From assembly GCF_001428045.1 (NCBI RefSeq), contig NZ_LMSD01000034.1, positions 493,312 to 557,311 of the forward strand: a stretch of 64,000 nucleotides of DNA, read 5' to 3'. Below the pieces are notes generated by a model, which was not told the DNA's origin, searched no databases, and saw nothing but the letters and a program-made list of their open reading frames with translations. Of the stretch, positions 45,213 through 54,604 are shown piece by piece (the stretch's first letter is position 1; each line of letters starts with the position of its first letter). Both the position numbers and the translations under genes were made by a program. Origin of the DNA: Paenibacillus sp. Soil750 (GTDB taxonomy: Bacteria; Bacillota; Bacilli; Paenibacillales; NBRC-103111).

Positions 45213-46214
45213 ATGACATTAACAATCGGTTCATTAACATCTAGTTCTGTAATTACAAGACATCCAGCCAACCCAATCCTCACGGCAGATTCCGTGCCCT
45301 ATCCTACAGCGCTTACCTTCAATGCAGGTGTTACCAAATTCCAAGGCCAATATATTATGGTGTTCCGTAATGACCACGGCTCTGTCAAAGATCAAACGTT
45401 AGAGCCTTCGCATACGACAGATCTCGGCCTTGCCTACAGCAAAGACGGCATTCATTGGGATGTACAGTCGAAACCTTGTTGGAAGCTGTATGACGAGGAA
45501 ATCACACGCATATATGACCCTAGACTAACGGTGATGGACGGACGTGTTTACATGTGCTTCGCAGTAGATACGCGCCACGGAGTTAGAGGTGGGATTGCGG
45601 TAACGGATGACTTTGATAAGTTTGATATTTTGTCCATGTCAGCACCAGACAACCGGAATATGGTTTTGTTTCCTGAGAAAATTAATGGTAATTATGTCCG
45701 TCTGGAGCGTCCTTTCCCGGTTTACAGCCGTGGGAAAGATCAATTTGATATTTGGCTTTCGCAGTCGCCTGATCTCAAATACTGGGGAGACACGGACCTC
45801 GTCCTAGGTGTTGAGCATGTGCCTTATGCGAATGACAAAATTGGTCCTGCCGCACCACCAATACGTACGTCCAAGGGATGGTTAACGACGATCCATGCCG
45901 TTGATATCGATGCAAACCGTGGTAAAAATGGCTGGGAGCCAACATGGAAAAAGCGTTATACAGCGGGTATTATGCTGCTTGACTTGGATAACCCGAAGAA
46001 AGTTATTGGACTTTATAAAGAGCCATTATTAGCTCCAGAAGTTAGCTATGAAACTGATGGAGGCTTCCGTAATGATGTCATTTTCCCAGGAGGTATGATT
46101 CTAGAAGATGATGGTGAAGTGAAAATCTACTATGGGGCAGCGGATACCGTTGAATGTTTGGCAACTGCACATGTGGATGATTTGGTGAAGTTATGTTTGG
46201 AAGGAAATAAATAG
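45213..46214 (+). CDS. Glycoside hydrolase family 130 (beta-mannoside phosphorylase type)
   Basis: A 333-residue five-bladed propeller resembling GH130 phosphorylases, which split beta-1,4- or 1,2-mannosides with phosphate to give mannose 1-phosphate. The likely general acid is the aspartate in TRIYDPRLTV; phosphate-binding candidates lie in VRLERPFPVY and TTIHAVD. No signal peptide, so cytoplasmic. AAGGAGG precedes ATG 45213; a frame extension to 45183 lacks support. No sugar transporter is adjacent. A T-box leader follows on the same strand. Confidence 0.83.
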   Translation: MTLTIGSLTSSSVITRHPANPILTADSVPYPTALTFNAGVTKFQGQYIMVFRNDHGSVKDQTLEPSHTTDLGLAYSKDGIHWDVQSKPCWKLYDEEITRIYDPRLTVMDGRVYMCFAVDTRHGVRGGIAVTDDFDKFDILSMSAPDNRNMVLFPEKINGNYVRLERPFPVYSRGKDQFDIWLSQSPDLKYWGDTDLVLGVEHVPYANDKIGPAAPPIRTSKGWLTTIHAVDIDANRGKNGWEPTWKKRYTAGIMLLDLDNPKKVIGLYKEPLLAPEVSYETDGGFRNDVIFPGGMILEDDGEVKIYYGAADTVECLATAHVDDLVKLCLEGNK

Positions 46215-46244
46215 CGCCTGTTGACTTTTGCTGATGAAGATGTA

Positions 46245-46541
46245 AGAATGAGTTAACTGAATGTTCGATTAAATTCATTGACGAGAAAGAGTATAGGAAG
46301 CCCTTGATCCCCAGAGAGTTGGCACACCGCTGAGAGCCAATGTTCAAGACTTCGTAGAAAATCCTCTCCGAGAAGGAAAGCTGAAGTAAATAAGTAAGCT
46401 GACCCGGGTTCCAGCCGTTACTAAGGATGCGTATGATGGTACGTAGGTAGAGGTGTCGTAGGATTATGGTAGTCATAATCCCTACGGAACTAGGGTGGTA
46501 TCGCGAGATGAAATCTCGTCCCTTATGGGACGGGATTTTTT
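46245..46541 (+). ncRNA. T-box leader of ileS
   Basis: A tRNA-sensing leader. The conserved T-box AGGGTGGTATCGCG is at 46492-46505; its TGGT would pair with the uncharged 3' end of a tRNA with discriminator A. An isoleucine ATC is the candidate specifier in AAAATCCTCTCC near 46360. The terminator is the 12-bp stem 46511-46522 with 46527-46538 plus a T run, and its 5' arm overlaps the antiterminator region. Uncharged tRNA-Ile should allow read-through into ileS. The 5' boundary is approximate. Confidence 0.93.
46511..46541 (+). terminator. T-box terminator hairpin
   Basis: AAATCTCGTCCC pairs with GGGACGGGATTT around a TTAT loop, followed by six T residues. Confidence 0.9.
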
Positions 46542-46609
46542 GCGTTTTTCAGTCAACCTTTTCGTCAAGGAACGAACGTTATGTTGGATGAAATGAGAGG
46601 ATGAGAACT

Positions 46610-49600
46610 ATGAGAAAAGTAGATGTGAAAGAGAAGGCAAGAACGCGAGAACTCCGAGTTTTAGAACAATGGAAACAGAGTGACACATTTCGAAAATCGA
46701 TTGAGAATAGAGAGGGACAACCCAACTTTGTTTTTTATGAAGGCCCCCCAACAGCGAACGGTGAGCCGCATATCGGGCATGTGCTGGGACGAGTAATCAA
46801 AGATTTCATCGGTCGCTACAAAACGATGTCAGGCTTCCGTGTCATACGCAAAGCAGGTTGGGATACACATGGGCTTCCTGTTGAGCTAGGCGTAGAGAAA
46901 AAGCTAGGTATTTCTGGCAAACAGGAAATCGAATCCTATGGGGTCGCCAAATTCGTGGAGGCGTGTAAGAGCAGCGTTTTCGAATATGAGAAGCAGTGGC
47001 GTGAAATGACCGAAGCGATCGCTTACTGGACGGATATGGATAACCCCTATGTCACACTAACCAATGATTATATCGAAAGTGTTTGGCACATTTTATCCAC
47101 GATACATGCAAAGGGGCATCTGTATAAAGGTCATCGTGTAAGCCCGTATTGCCCTGATTGTCAAACGACACTCAGCTCTCACGAAGTGGCTCAAGGTTAT
47201 GAAGATGTAAAAGATCTAAGTGCTACTGTGAAATTCACAAGTAAGAACGCAGAGGAACATTTTCTGGCATGGACGACTACCCCATGGACGTTGCCTGCCA
47301 ATGTCGCTTTAGCTGTAAATAAAGATGTCGATTATGTCAAAGTCAAACAGCATGGCGAAGTCTACATTGTAGCAAAGAACCTTGTCGATAGAGTCATGAA
47401 AGGGGAGTATGAGCTCCTATCCACGCACAAAGGTTCTGAATTTGTGGGAACACCTTATGTGGCACCTTTTAATTATTTACATGTGGCGAAAGGGCATATC
47501 GTCGTAGACGCTGACTATGTTAGCGACACCAGCGGTACGGGGATTGTCCATATTGCGCCAGCTCACGGAGAAGATGATTATCGCACCGTTCGCCAACATG
47601 AATTGGATTTCATTAATGTTGTGGATGCTAGAGGTCGTTATGTCGATCAGATCATCGATTTTGCCGGTCGTTTTGTTAAGGATTGTGATATCGATATCGT
47701 TAAAAACTTAGCTGAGCGTAGTCTGTTGTTTACCAAGGAGCGTTATGAGCACAGCTATCCATTCTGCTGGCGTTGTAAATCGCCGCTTCTCTATTACGCG
47801 ACGGAGAGTTGGTTCATCCAAACAACGGCTATTAAAGATCAGTTGATCGCGAACAACAGTAAAATCACATGGTATCCTTCCCATCTGCGAGAAGGCCGAT
47901 TTGGTAAATTCTTAGAAGAACTCGTTGATTGGAATATCAGCAGGAATCGCTATTGGGGAACGCCACTCAATGTATGGATCTGCGAAGGCTGCAACGCAGA
48001 ATATGCACCACACAGCCATAAGGATCTTCGTGATAAATCAATAGATCCGATCGAGGAAAGCCTTGAGCTGCATAAACCTTACGTGGATCAAGTGAAGCTG
48101 CGCTGTGATTGCGGCGGGACCATGCATAGAACCTCGGAAGTCATTGACGTCTGGTTCGATAGCGGCTCCATGCCATTTGCTCAGTATCATCAACCATTTG
48201 AACACAAGGAACTGTTTCAAGAGCAGTATCCCGCGGATATGATCTGCGAGGGGATCGATCAGACGCGCGGCTGGTTTTTCAGCTTGCTGGCGGTCTCTAC
48301 CCTTTATAATGGGCAAATCCCTTATAAATCTGTATTATCAACGGGGCATGTTCTCGATGAAAATGGACAAAAAATGTCAAAGAGCAAGGGTAACGGGATT
48401 GATCCTTGGGAAATCATAAACGAATTTGGCACCGATGCATTCCGATGGGCATTGTTATCCGATAGCGCACCTTGGAGCAGTAAGAGGTTCTCCAAGCAGA
48501 TTGTCGCCGAGGCGAAATCCAAAGTCATTGACACGATCAATAACACACATGCCTTCTATGCGTTGTATGCACAAATTGATCAGTATCACCCAGATGATTA
48601 TCCGCAAATAATTTCCGTGAATGTGTTGGATCGTTGGATTTTATCTCGATTAAACAGCACCTTGCACAATGTAGTAAAAGGACTAGAAATCAATGATTTC
48701 TTGAATCCCGCGAAGCAAATGGAAGCTTTCGTAGATGAACTTAGCAATTGGTATATCAGACGTTCACGAGATCGGTTCTGGGGTAGCGAATGGACCGAAG
48801 ATAAACTAGCAGCTTATCAAACCTTACGCCATGTTCTGCTAACACTATCACAAATGATTGCTCCCTATACGCCATTCCTTGCAGATGATTTATATGAGAA
48901 TCTGGGAGGCAAGGGAAGTGTACATCTGACTGATTATCCGACAATGGATGAAACGTTATACGATGAATCGTTAGAGAAAGAGATGGAAACTGTGAGGCAA
49001 ATCGTGGAATTGGCTCGCAATATCCGCAATGAAACAGGGATCAAGACTCGGATGCCGCTGTCGGAGTTATACGTTTCGTTTGACAGTGCGTATACCATTG
49101 AAGGATTCGAAGATATCATCCAAGATGAGATCAATGTGAAATCGATCCAAATTGTATCTAGCGATGTCAGCTTCGTTCGTTTTACTTTCAAGTTAAACTT
49201 GAAAGCAGCAGGTAAGAAGTTCGGGAAATTCGTAGGACCCGTGCAAGCACAGTTAAAGCAGTTATCTGCTCTAGAAGCTAAAGCAGTCATAGATAACGGC
49301 TTCATTGATGTGAAGATCGATGATGAAGTCCTGCACATTCTGCTAGAGGATTTACTTATCGAGAAGCAAGCGAATGAAGGCTACGCCTCGGCTTCAGGAT
49401 ACCAAATGACCGTTGCCTTAAACACAACTATGACGGAAGAGTTAGAACAGGAAGGCATGGTTAGAGAGGTCATTCGGGCAATTCAAGATTATCGTAAAAA
49501 AATAGGGCTTCCGATCGAAAAGCGCGTCGATCTTGTCCTAGATGTAGATGTACAATTACAAACTGCATTAGTGCGATTTGATCATGTTCTACAGGAACAT

Positions 49601-49690
49601 GTATTACTGAACAATGTTCGCTATGCTTCAGAGCCCAATATGGAAACCGTATCGTATGGAGAGAGTAAATTTAGTTTGCTAATCGTGTAA
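46610..49690 (+). CDS. ileS: Isoleucyl-tRNA synthetase, type 2
   Basis: Charges tRNA-Ile. About 1026 residues of class I synthetase with HIGH (about 54-57), KMSKS (about 588-592), the CP1 editing domain between them, and a long C-terminal region (ELEQEGMVREVIRAIQDYRKK) characteristic of the eukaryote-like type 2 enzymes. It lacks the C-terminal zinc finger of the shorter type 1 enzyme. Type 2 enzymes are typically insensitive to mupirocin. Start chosen at ATG 46610 with GAGAGG 9 bp upstream; ATG 46601 abuts that site. It is governed by the T-box just upstream. Whether a type 1 copy exists elsewhere cannot be seen. Confidence 0.92.
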   Translation: MRKVDVKEKARTRELRVLEQWKQSDTFRKSIENREGQPNFVFYEGPPTANGEPHIGHVLGRVIKDFIGRYKTMSGFRVIRKAGWDTHGLPVELGVEKKLGISGKQEIESYGVAKFVEACKSSVFEYEKQWREMTEAIAYWTDMDNPYVTLTNDYIESVWHILSTIHAKGHLYKGHRVSPYCPDCQTTLSSHEVAQGYEDVKDLSATVKFTSKNAEEHFLAWTTTPWTLPANVALAVNKDVDYVKVKQHGEVYIVAKNLVDRVMKGEYELLSTHKGSEFVGTPYVAPFNYLHVAKGHIVVDADYVSDTSGTGIVHIAPAHGEDDYRTVRQHELDFINVVDARGRYVDQIIDFAGRFVKDCDIDIVKNLAERSLLFTKERYEHSYPFCWRCKSPLLYYATESWFIQTTAIKDQLIANNSKITWYPSHLREGRFGKFLEELVDWNISRNRYWGTPLNVWICEGCNAEYAPHSHKDLRDKSIDPIEESLELHKPYVDQVKLRCDCGGTMHRTSEVIDVWFDSGSMPFAQYHQPFEHKELFQEQYPADMICEGIDQTRGWFFSLLAVSTLYNGQIPYKSVLSTGHVLDENGQKMSKSKGNGIDPWEIINEFGTDAFRWALLSDSAPWSSKRFSKQIVAEAKSKVIDTINNTHAFYALYAQIDQYHPDDYPQIISVNVLDRWILSRLNSTLHNVVKGLEINDFLNPAKQMEAFVDELSNWYIRRSRDRFWGSEWTEDKLAAYQTLRHVLLTLSQMIAPYTPFLADDLYENLGGKGSVHLTDYPTMDETLYDESLEKEMETVRQIVELARNIRNETGIKTRMPLSELYVSFDSAYTIEGFEDIIQDEINVKSIQIVSSDVSFVRFTFKLNLKAAGKKFGKFVGPVQAQLKQLSALEAKAVIDNGFIDVKIDDEVLHILLEDLLIEKQANEGYASASGYQMTVALNTTMTEELEQEGMVREVIRAIQDYRKKIGLPIEKRVDLVLDVDVQLQTALVRFDHVLQEHVLLNNVRYASEPNMETVSYGESKFSLLIV

Positions 49691-49852
49691 AAAGAAAGTA
49701 AGAGTAAGGCAAGACGCCAGATGCCAGATGCTACTTATTCGCTGCGAGCGAAGAACAACCAGATTATATTATCGTTTCGCGGTAAGTAAGTCACATTTCC
49801 ACTTCACCTACAATATGATGGGTCTAGACATATACTCAATTGAGGTGAGCGA

Positions 49853-50296
49853 ATGGCAGTCGTAAAAGCTAGAAAGCAGGATATCGACATGTTAGCAAGG
49901 TTGCTTCGGGCTGAAGCGGAAACCGAGGGCGAAACGGGTATGCTGCTTGTTGGAAATGTTGGTATTAATCGAATAAGAGCGAATTGCTCTGATTTTAAAA
50001 ATCTCCGAACAATTCCCCAAATGATCAACCAACCACATGCGTTTGAAGCGTTACAGCACGGGTTGTACTATCAAAACGCAAGAGAAAGAGAGCGGCGCTT
50101 AGCACAAAGAGCTGTAAATGGCGAGCGGGTTTGGCCAGGTAAATTCTCACTCTGGTATTTCCGTCCAGGAACGTTCGAGAATCCTGGACCATGTCCAGAT
50201 ACTTGGTACAACCAGCCGAAAGCTGGCCGTTACAGAAAGCACTGTTTTTATGAGCCGACGGCCAAAGAGTGTCAAAATGTCTACAATACGTTCTAA
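49853..50296 (+). CDS. cwlJ: Cell wall hydrolase, CwlJ type
   Basis: A 147-residue SleB/CwlJ family (Hydrolase_2) enzyme that cleaves spore cortex peptidoglycan during germination. The catalytic glutamate is expected in LLRAEAETEGETG (about residues 17-29), and VGNVGINR and WYFRPGTF are family features. There is no signal peptide, as for CwlJ, which is made in the mother cell and placed in the coat. GAGGTGAG precedes ATG 49853. A CATATACT box about 30 bp upstream could be a mother-cell sigma (E/K) -10, but no clear -35 was seen. No gerQ gene is next to it. Confidence 0.82.
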   Translation: MAVVKARKQDIDMLARLLRAEAETEGETGMLLVGNVGINRIRANCSDFKNLRTIPQMINQPHAFEALQHGLYYQNARERERRLAQRAVNGERVWPGKFSLWYFRPGTFENPGPCPDTWYNQPKAGRYRKHCFYEPTAKECQNVYNTF

Positions 50297-50326
50297 TAGT
50301 GCGAATAGAATCGTTTAGACATGAAG

Positions 50327-50355
50327 AAAGAGCTGCCAATGGACAGCTCTTTTTC
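50327..50355. terminator. Bidirectional terminator
   Basis: AAAGAGCTG/CAGCTCTTT stem with T tract, between convergent cwlJ and the phosphodiester glycosidase-like gene. Confidence 0.88.
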
Positions 50356-50357
50356 TT

Positions 50358-51455
50358 TTACTTATTTAACTGCTTTTTATTGTGCTCCGCGAGATAACCT
50401 GGATTATCATAAGCACCACCAGGATCAATGTCGGTCACACCTTCCCAAATATTCGCGACATCAACTTGATCCGGGTGTTCAAAAATAAGGAGACCTGAAG
50501 GCAGCCTTCTTTCGCCATATCGGCTGGATGGATGCGTGATGAGATCGTTCCCGACAACCATTTCAGAGGATGCACCTCCGTCTAAGAACCCGGCATTGAC
50601 ACAACCTTCTTTCAATAGAATGTCTTGAACATCTTTTAAAGAAGCGCCAATACTCTTGGTCTGACGTCCGTCAATGACGATGATAACAATAACGCCATCT
50701 GCGCGTTGACCAATGGCTGTCCGCGGGTTAAGACCATCACCAACGACAGGGAGTGCTTTTCCATTAGCAATAATGCGCGGATAGAAGGATACAGCGTCAG
50801 TCACATGCAAAGCTAATAATTCATCAATCGAATATTTTCCAATAATTAATTTCCCCGTATTATCAAACGCGACGACTTGTTGTGGAACAGTGCCGTCAAC
50901 GCTCGTATACAAAATCTTACCTCCAGACATAATAACCCCAATTGGAGCAAACCCGTTTCCTAAACCTTGTGGATCATCGAAGCCTCCCCCATTAATACCT
51001 GCAAGTGCTCCTGTACGATTCACCATCGAACTAATTGTCTCACCTTGACCTACTTGACTTGGAACAACGACACGAATTGCTCTCGGATCGTAGACAACCA
51101 TTTTTTTGCCGACCCAGCCACGTCCGGTGATATCTTCAACATCAATGATCTTGCCATCCTGTTTTTGAATCGTGATTGCATTCAAATCTTGCTTCTCAAT
51201 GGCGTTATTCTCACTCATTTGCTGAACGTTTTGAATCATCTCATCCCGTTTCTTCACACCTACAAAAATCCATGCCCACTCCCGATGTTGGGTAGCAATA
51301 AAGGTATCCGCAAGGAATAAACGAATTTTCGATCCTGGTGGAGTTAAGAATAGAAAGCTTACTAATAGACACACAAGTATCAGACATATGATTAATGAAC
51401 GTTTCAGCCAGCTTACGCTTTGCTCATGTTTGTAAGTAATTCCTGCTAGCTTCAT
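50358..51455 (-). CDS. Membrane-anchored phosphodiester glycosidase (NAGPA domain) protein
   Basis: About 365 residues. An N-terminal transmembrane helix (about 18-40) anchors an extracellular NAGPA-type domain (about 145-345). Visible features include ALAGINGGGFDD, NPRTAIGQRADG and AGFLDGGASSEMVV, all typical of phosphodiester glycosidases, a family acting on sugar-phosphodiester linkages in walls or exopolysaccharides. The exact substrate is unknown. Start is uncertain: ATG 51455 has AGTAGG about 10 bp upstream, while ATG 51476 has none. Confidence 0.83.
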   Translation of the reverse strand: MKLAGITYKHEQSVSWLKRSLIICLILVCLLVSFLFLTPPGSKIRLFLADTFIATQHREWAWIFVGVKKRDEMIQNVQQMSENNAIEKQDLNAITIQKQDGKIIDVEDITGRGWVGKKMVVYDPRAIRVVVPSQVGQGETISSMVNRTGALAGINGGGFDDPQGLGNGFAPIGVIMSGGKILYTSVDGTVPQQVVAFDNTGKLIIGKYSIDELLALHVTDAVSFYPRIIANGKALPVVGDGLNPRTAIGQRADGVIVIIVIDGRQTKSIGASLKDVQDILLKEGCVNAGFLDGGASSEMVVGNDLITHPSSRYGERRLPSGLLIFEHPDQVDVANIWEGVTDIDPGGAYDNPGYLAEHNKKQLNK

Positions 51456-51624
51456 GATAATAATGCCTACTTTCATATAATTTTGAATCAGATATAGCTA
51501 GTTTAAGTATACGAAATGAACCTGTAGAAAAGATGAAAATAAGCTTAAAATCTTTCTGTATAAGCCGTGTAAATAGACCCAATCTTGCCAAATAAATCTA
51601 TTAAGCAGTAGTAGAAAGAAACAC

Positions 51625-51648
51625 AAAAGGCCACCCCGAGGGATAGCC
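51625..51648 (-). terminator. Imperfect terminator after catalase gene
   Basis: On the minus strand, an imperfect GGCTATCCC/GGGTGGCC hairpin followed by TTTTGTG. Confidence 0.5.
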
Positions 51649-51659
51649 AATTCGTAAAA

Positions 51660-53045
51660 TTAACCTTGGTTAGGTTGCTGAATCCGTTGTGAAACCCTGT
51701 TGGCCAATTCTTGTGATGCTTGGAATAGATACGTAAGAACTATACGTTGAATCTCAGAGGATATACCAGATAGATCGGTAGCAAGGTTCTGAACTAAATG
51801 TTCCTGTTGGACAGGGGGGAGGGCGTTATAATACTGTCCCGCTTGTGTGAAATTATCCGGATTAGGTATATCGGATCGAACGAGACGACCTTCCACATAT
51901 CTACCTTCGCCGCTAGTCTCGAGTGCACGAGGCGTCCAGTTCTGCTGATGATTAATGGGAATCTTCCGAAAATCAGACCCCAAGCGATGACGCTGTGAAT
52001 CCGAGTATATATTCGTACGACCCTGCAGCATTTTATCGTCCGATAGTTCGGCTCCTTCCAATAGATTCGTTGGAGAAAAGGCAATTTTCTCGACTTGCTC
52101 CATATAGTTATCTGGATTGCGGTTTAGTACGAGTCGGCCTACAGGCATCATCGGGAACTGCTTTTCATCCCAGACTTTGGTATCGTCTAGCGGGTCATAG
52201 GACAGCTTGGTTCCATCGTCGGGATTCATCAATTGAACATACAACCCGTACTCGACGGTTTGGCCTGCTGCCAGTGTATCGAAGAGATCCTTACCGGCAT
52301 AATCAGGATTTTCCCCAGCTAACTTAGCTGCTTCGCGGCTATCAATATATTGTATACCTGCCAAGGGGTACCAGTGATATTTCACAAACGTACGTACACC
52401 TTGCTCATTCCGCCAGACATACGTGTTAACGCTATGACCTGGAATATGACGGAGACTTTTAACAGTCCCAGCATCCGAATATAAATGGACAAGGAAGTGA
52501 GTGGCTTCCGGTGCGCGGGCAATGAAACTCCAGAAACGTTCAGGGTCGATCAAATTGTTAACTGGCGATGGCAGAAAGGCCTTAATTGACTCTGGAAATC
52601 GAATGGCATCTCGAACTAAGAAGACAGGGATATGATTACATAGCAGATCGAAAACACCTTGTTCTGTATAGAACTTCGTAGAGAAGCCGCGCACATTTCG
52701 GGACGTATCAGGCGTACCTTTATTACTTACAGCTAGGGAGAATCGGACCGTGACAGGGACTTGCTGGCCAGGTTTTTGTAGAAAGTGAAGCTTCGTGTAA
52801 GGTGTCATCGAATTCACGGTCTGAAAGTAGCCAAAAGCACCATTACCTTTCACATGAACAGGTCTTTCAAGAATCTTGGTATGTATGAAAGTTTCTAAAG
52901 TTTCATGTAAGACACTATCTTGTTCCAGGACAGGTCCTCGATCACCAACGGTTTGAGAATGAAATTCCGCGGGTGCATCTCCTGACCATAATGAAGAACC
53001 TTTCTGATGAATAGGTTTTTGGGGCATTCCTCTGTTATCTTCCAT
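51660..53045 (-). CDS. Haem catalase family protein, atypical distal pocket
   Basis: A 461-residue catalase fold. The distal histidine is in RPVHVKGNGAFG (His64) and the proximal haem tyrosine is in NIYSDSQRHRLG. The usual distal asparagine in GNNTPVF is replaced: the segment reads LLCNHIPVF, so His138 sits where asparagine is expected. This could lower catalase activity or shift it to peroxidase; it may also be a subfamily trait. No signal peptide. AGGAGG precedes ATG 53045. It is divergent from the TetR gene and its operator-promoter, from which it is separated by about 120 bp. Confidence 0.87.
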   Translation of the reverse strand: MEDNRGMPQKPIHQKGSSLWSGDAPAEFHSQTVGDRGPVLEQDSVLHETLETFIHTKILERPVHVKGNGAFGYFQTVNSMTPYTKLHFLQKPGQQVPVTVRFSLAVSNKGTPDTSRNVRGFSTKFYTEQGVFDLLCNHIPVFLVRDAIRFPESIKAFLPSPVNNLIDPERFWSFIARAPEATHFLVHLYSDAGTVKSLRHIPGHSVNTYVWRNEQGVRTFVKYHWYPLAGIQYIDSREAAKLAGENPDYAGKDLFDTLAAGQTVEYGLYVQLMNPDDGTKLSYDPLDDTKVWDEKQFPMMPVGRLVLNRNPDNYMEQVEKIAFSPTNLLEGAELSDDKMLQGRTNIYSDSQRHRLGSDFRKIPINHQQNWTPRALETSGEGRYVEGRLVRSDIPNPDNFTQAGQYYNALPPVQQEHLVQNLATDLSGISSEIQRIVLTYLFQASQELANRVSQRIQQPNQG

Positions 53046-53134
53046 TATTCAACCTCCTGTACACATATCACTGATTTAGATCGTTATGCGTGCAATTCAA
53101 AATTTATGCCAATCCACATGTTTTAGAAAAGGAG

Positions 53135-53163
53135 TTGACATACTACCTACTAAAAGGTAGAAT
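53135..53163 (+). promoter_or_regulatory. Promoter of tetR-type regulator gene
   Basis: TTGACA-N17-TAGAAT, with the repressor operator lying in the spacer. Confidence 0.8.
53143..53160. promoter_or_regulatory. TetR-family operator 1
   Basis: CTACCT-N6-AGGTAG, a perfect palindrome inside the promoter spacer of the regulator gene: autoregulation. Confidence 0.8.
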
Positions 53164-53169
53164 GACGAC

Positions 53170-53748
53170 ATGACCAAAAACAACAACAACAAAAACACGT
53201 CAGAACTTATTCTAGACACAGCTCAAGGGATGGTTCAGCAATATGGGTTTAACGGATTCAGTTATTCGCATATTGCAGAAAAAGTAGGCATACGCAATGC
53301 AAGTATTCATTACTACTTCCCGAATAAGGAGGATTTGGGAGAAGCGTTGATTGCACGTTATCTCAGAAACTTTACAGCATATGTTGCTGGAATCGATGCT
53401 GAGACGCCGAACCATATAGAGAAGTTGCGCAAATTCATCTTACTCTACAGTGGTCCTGTTCAAGATTATTGTGCTTGCCTAAGTGTCATGCTTTCGACTG
53501 ACTTGGCTACATTATCTGGCAAAGTGCAGACCGGGTTATCCCAGTTTTTCACGGCCAATCTAGAATGGTTGGAACGCGTATTAGATGAGGGACGGCGCGA
53601 AGATCAATTAAGCTTTGAAGGCGCCGCGGATGCACAAGCACACCAATTTCTAGCTGCACTTCAAGGTGCACAATTACTAGCAAGAAGTTTTCACGATGTA
53701 AGTAAGTATGATAAGATTGCCGATGGTCTAATATCCGCTTTAACTTGA
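53170..53748 (+). CDS. TetR/AcrR family repressor
   Basis: 192 residues. An N-terminal helix-turn-helix (about 12-58, with FSYSHIAEKVGIRNASIHYYFPNKEDL) and an all-helical ligand domain containing QDYCACLSVML, with two cysteines that might sense electrophiles. It probably represses itself and the downstream detoxification genes through CTACCT-N6-AGGTAG sites at 53143, 53780 and 56161. Its start ATG lies 10 bp after the first operator; the leader is very short and no clear ribosome site is present. Confidence 0.88.
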   Translation: MTKNNNNKNTSELILDTAQGMVQQYGFNGFSYSHIAEKVGIRNASIHYYFPNKEDLGEALIARYLRNFTAYVAGIDAETPNHIEKLRKFILLYSGPVQDYCACLSVMLSTDLATLSGKVQTGLSQFFTANLEWLERVLDEGRREDQLSFEGAADAQAHQFLAALQGAQLLARSFHDVSKYDKIADGLISALT

Positions 53749-53773
53749 AAGAGTAGGCGGATTATTTTATAAT
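53745..53773 (+). promoter_or_regulatory. Promoter of SDR-NMO detoxification operon
   Basis: TTGAAA, 17-bp spacer, TATAAT. The -35 box overlaps the regulator stop codon. Confidence 0.8.
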
Positions 53774-53779
53774 TATTAC

Positions 53780-53797
53780 CTACCTTTTAATAGGTAG
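53780..53797. promoter_or_regulatory. TetR-family operator 2
   Basis: CTACCT-N6-AGGTAG, the same palindrome as operator 1, starting at the predicted transcription start. Confidence 0.8.
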
Positions 53798-53816
53798 AAA
53801 ACCAGGAGATGTGGAT

Positions 53817-54560
53817 ATGAGTTTTCAAAATAAAGTAGTCGTCATTACAGGTGCAAGCAGTGGTATTGGAAAAGCAGTTGCCATTGGACTGGCGAAACAA
53901 GGCGCATCTGTCGTCATTAATGGTCGCCGTGAACATGCGTTAGTAGAGGTTGCAAGAGAAATCGATCCTACAGGTGTACGAGTGGCTTATGTGACTGGCG
54001 ATATTTCAGATCCTCAAGTTGCTGAGCGATTAATTCAGGAAGGTCTTTCACGCTTCGGACGTATCGACACTCTGGTGAACAATGCCGGTATTTTTATATC
54101 AAAATCGTTTACGGAATACACGGAAGAAGATTTTAGCTCAGTTATGTCTAGCAATATGACAGGATTCTTCCATGTAACCCAGCGGGCTCTGAGCTCAATG
54201 TTGAAGGAAGGCTCTGGCCATATCGTCAACATTACAGCAAGTGGCGTCGCGGAACAGCCGCTCAAATCTGTCCCCGCTGTACTTGCCGCGCTGTCCAAAG
54301 GGGGTTTGAACACGGCAACGAAGTCGCTAGCCATTGAGTATGCAGACAAAGGCATTCGGGTGAATGCAGTGGCACCTGGAGTGATTAAAACGCCGATGCA
54401 TACGGTTGAGTCGCATGATTTTCTAGCAAAAGTCCATCCTGTGGGTCGAATGGGTGAGGTGCAAGAAATTGTTGACGCGATTGTGTATCTGGAGTCAGCA
54501 AAGTTCGTAACCGGAGAGATTCTTCATGTCGATGGCGGTCAAAACGCTGGCCAATGGTAA
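53817..54560 (+). CDS. SDR-family protein lacking catalytic serine and tyrosine
   Basis: 247 residues with a good Rossmann site (ITGASSGIGKA) and NNAG, so it should bind NAD(P). The active site is altered: the YxxxK tyrosine is alanine (AALSK, Ala157/Lys161), and the usual NISS serine position reads NITAS. It may therefore be a non-classical reductase, a cofactor-binding regulator or a weak enzyme. Start chosen at ATG 53817 with AGGAG 8 bp upstream. First structural gene of the TetR-controlled operon. Confidence 0.85.
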   Translation: MSFQNKVVVITGASSGIGKAVAIGLAKQGASVVINGRREHALVEVAREIDPTGVRVAYVTGDISDPQVAERLIQEGLSRFGRIDTLVNNAGIFISKSFTEYTEEDFSSVMSSNMTGFFHVTQRALSSMLKEGSGHIVNITASGVAEQPLKSVPAVLAALSKGGLNTATKSLAIEYADKGIRVNAVAPGVIKTPMHTVESHDFLAKVHPVGRMGEVQEIVDAIVYLESAKFVTGEILHVDGGQNAGQW

Positions 54561-54604
54561 GCATATAGGTGTTACTTAATTACTTTAATAAGGAGGTGAG
54601 AAAC

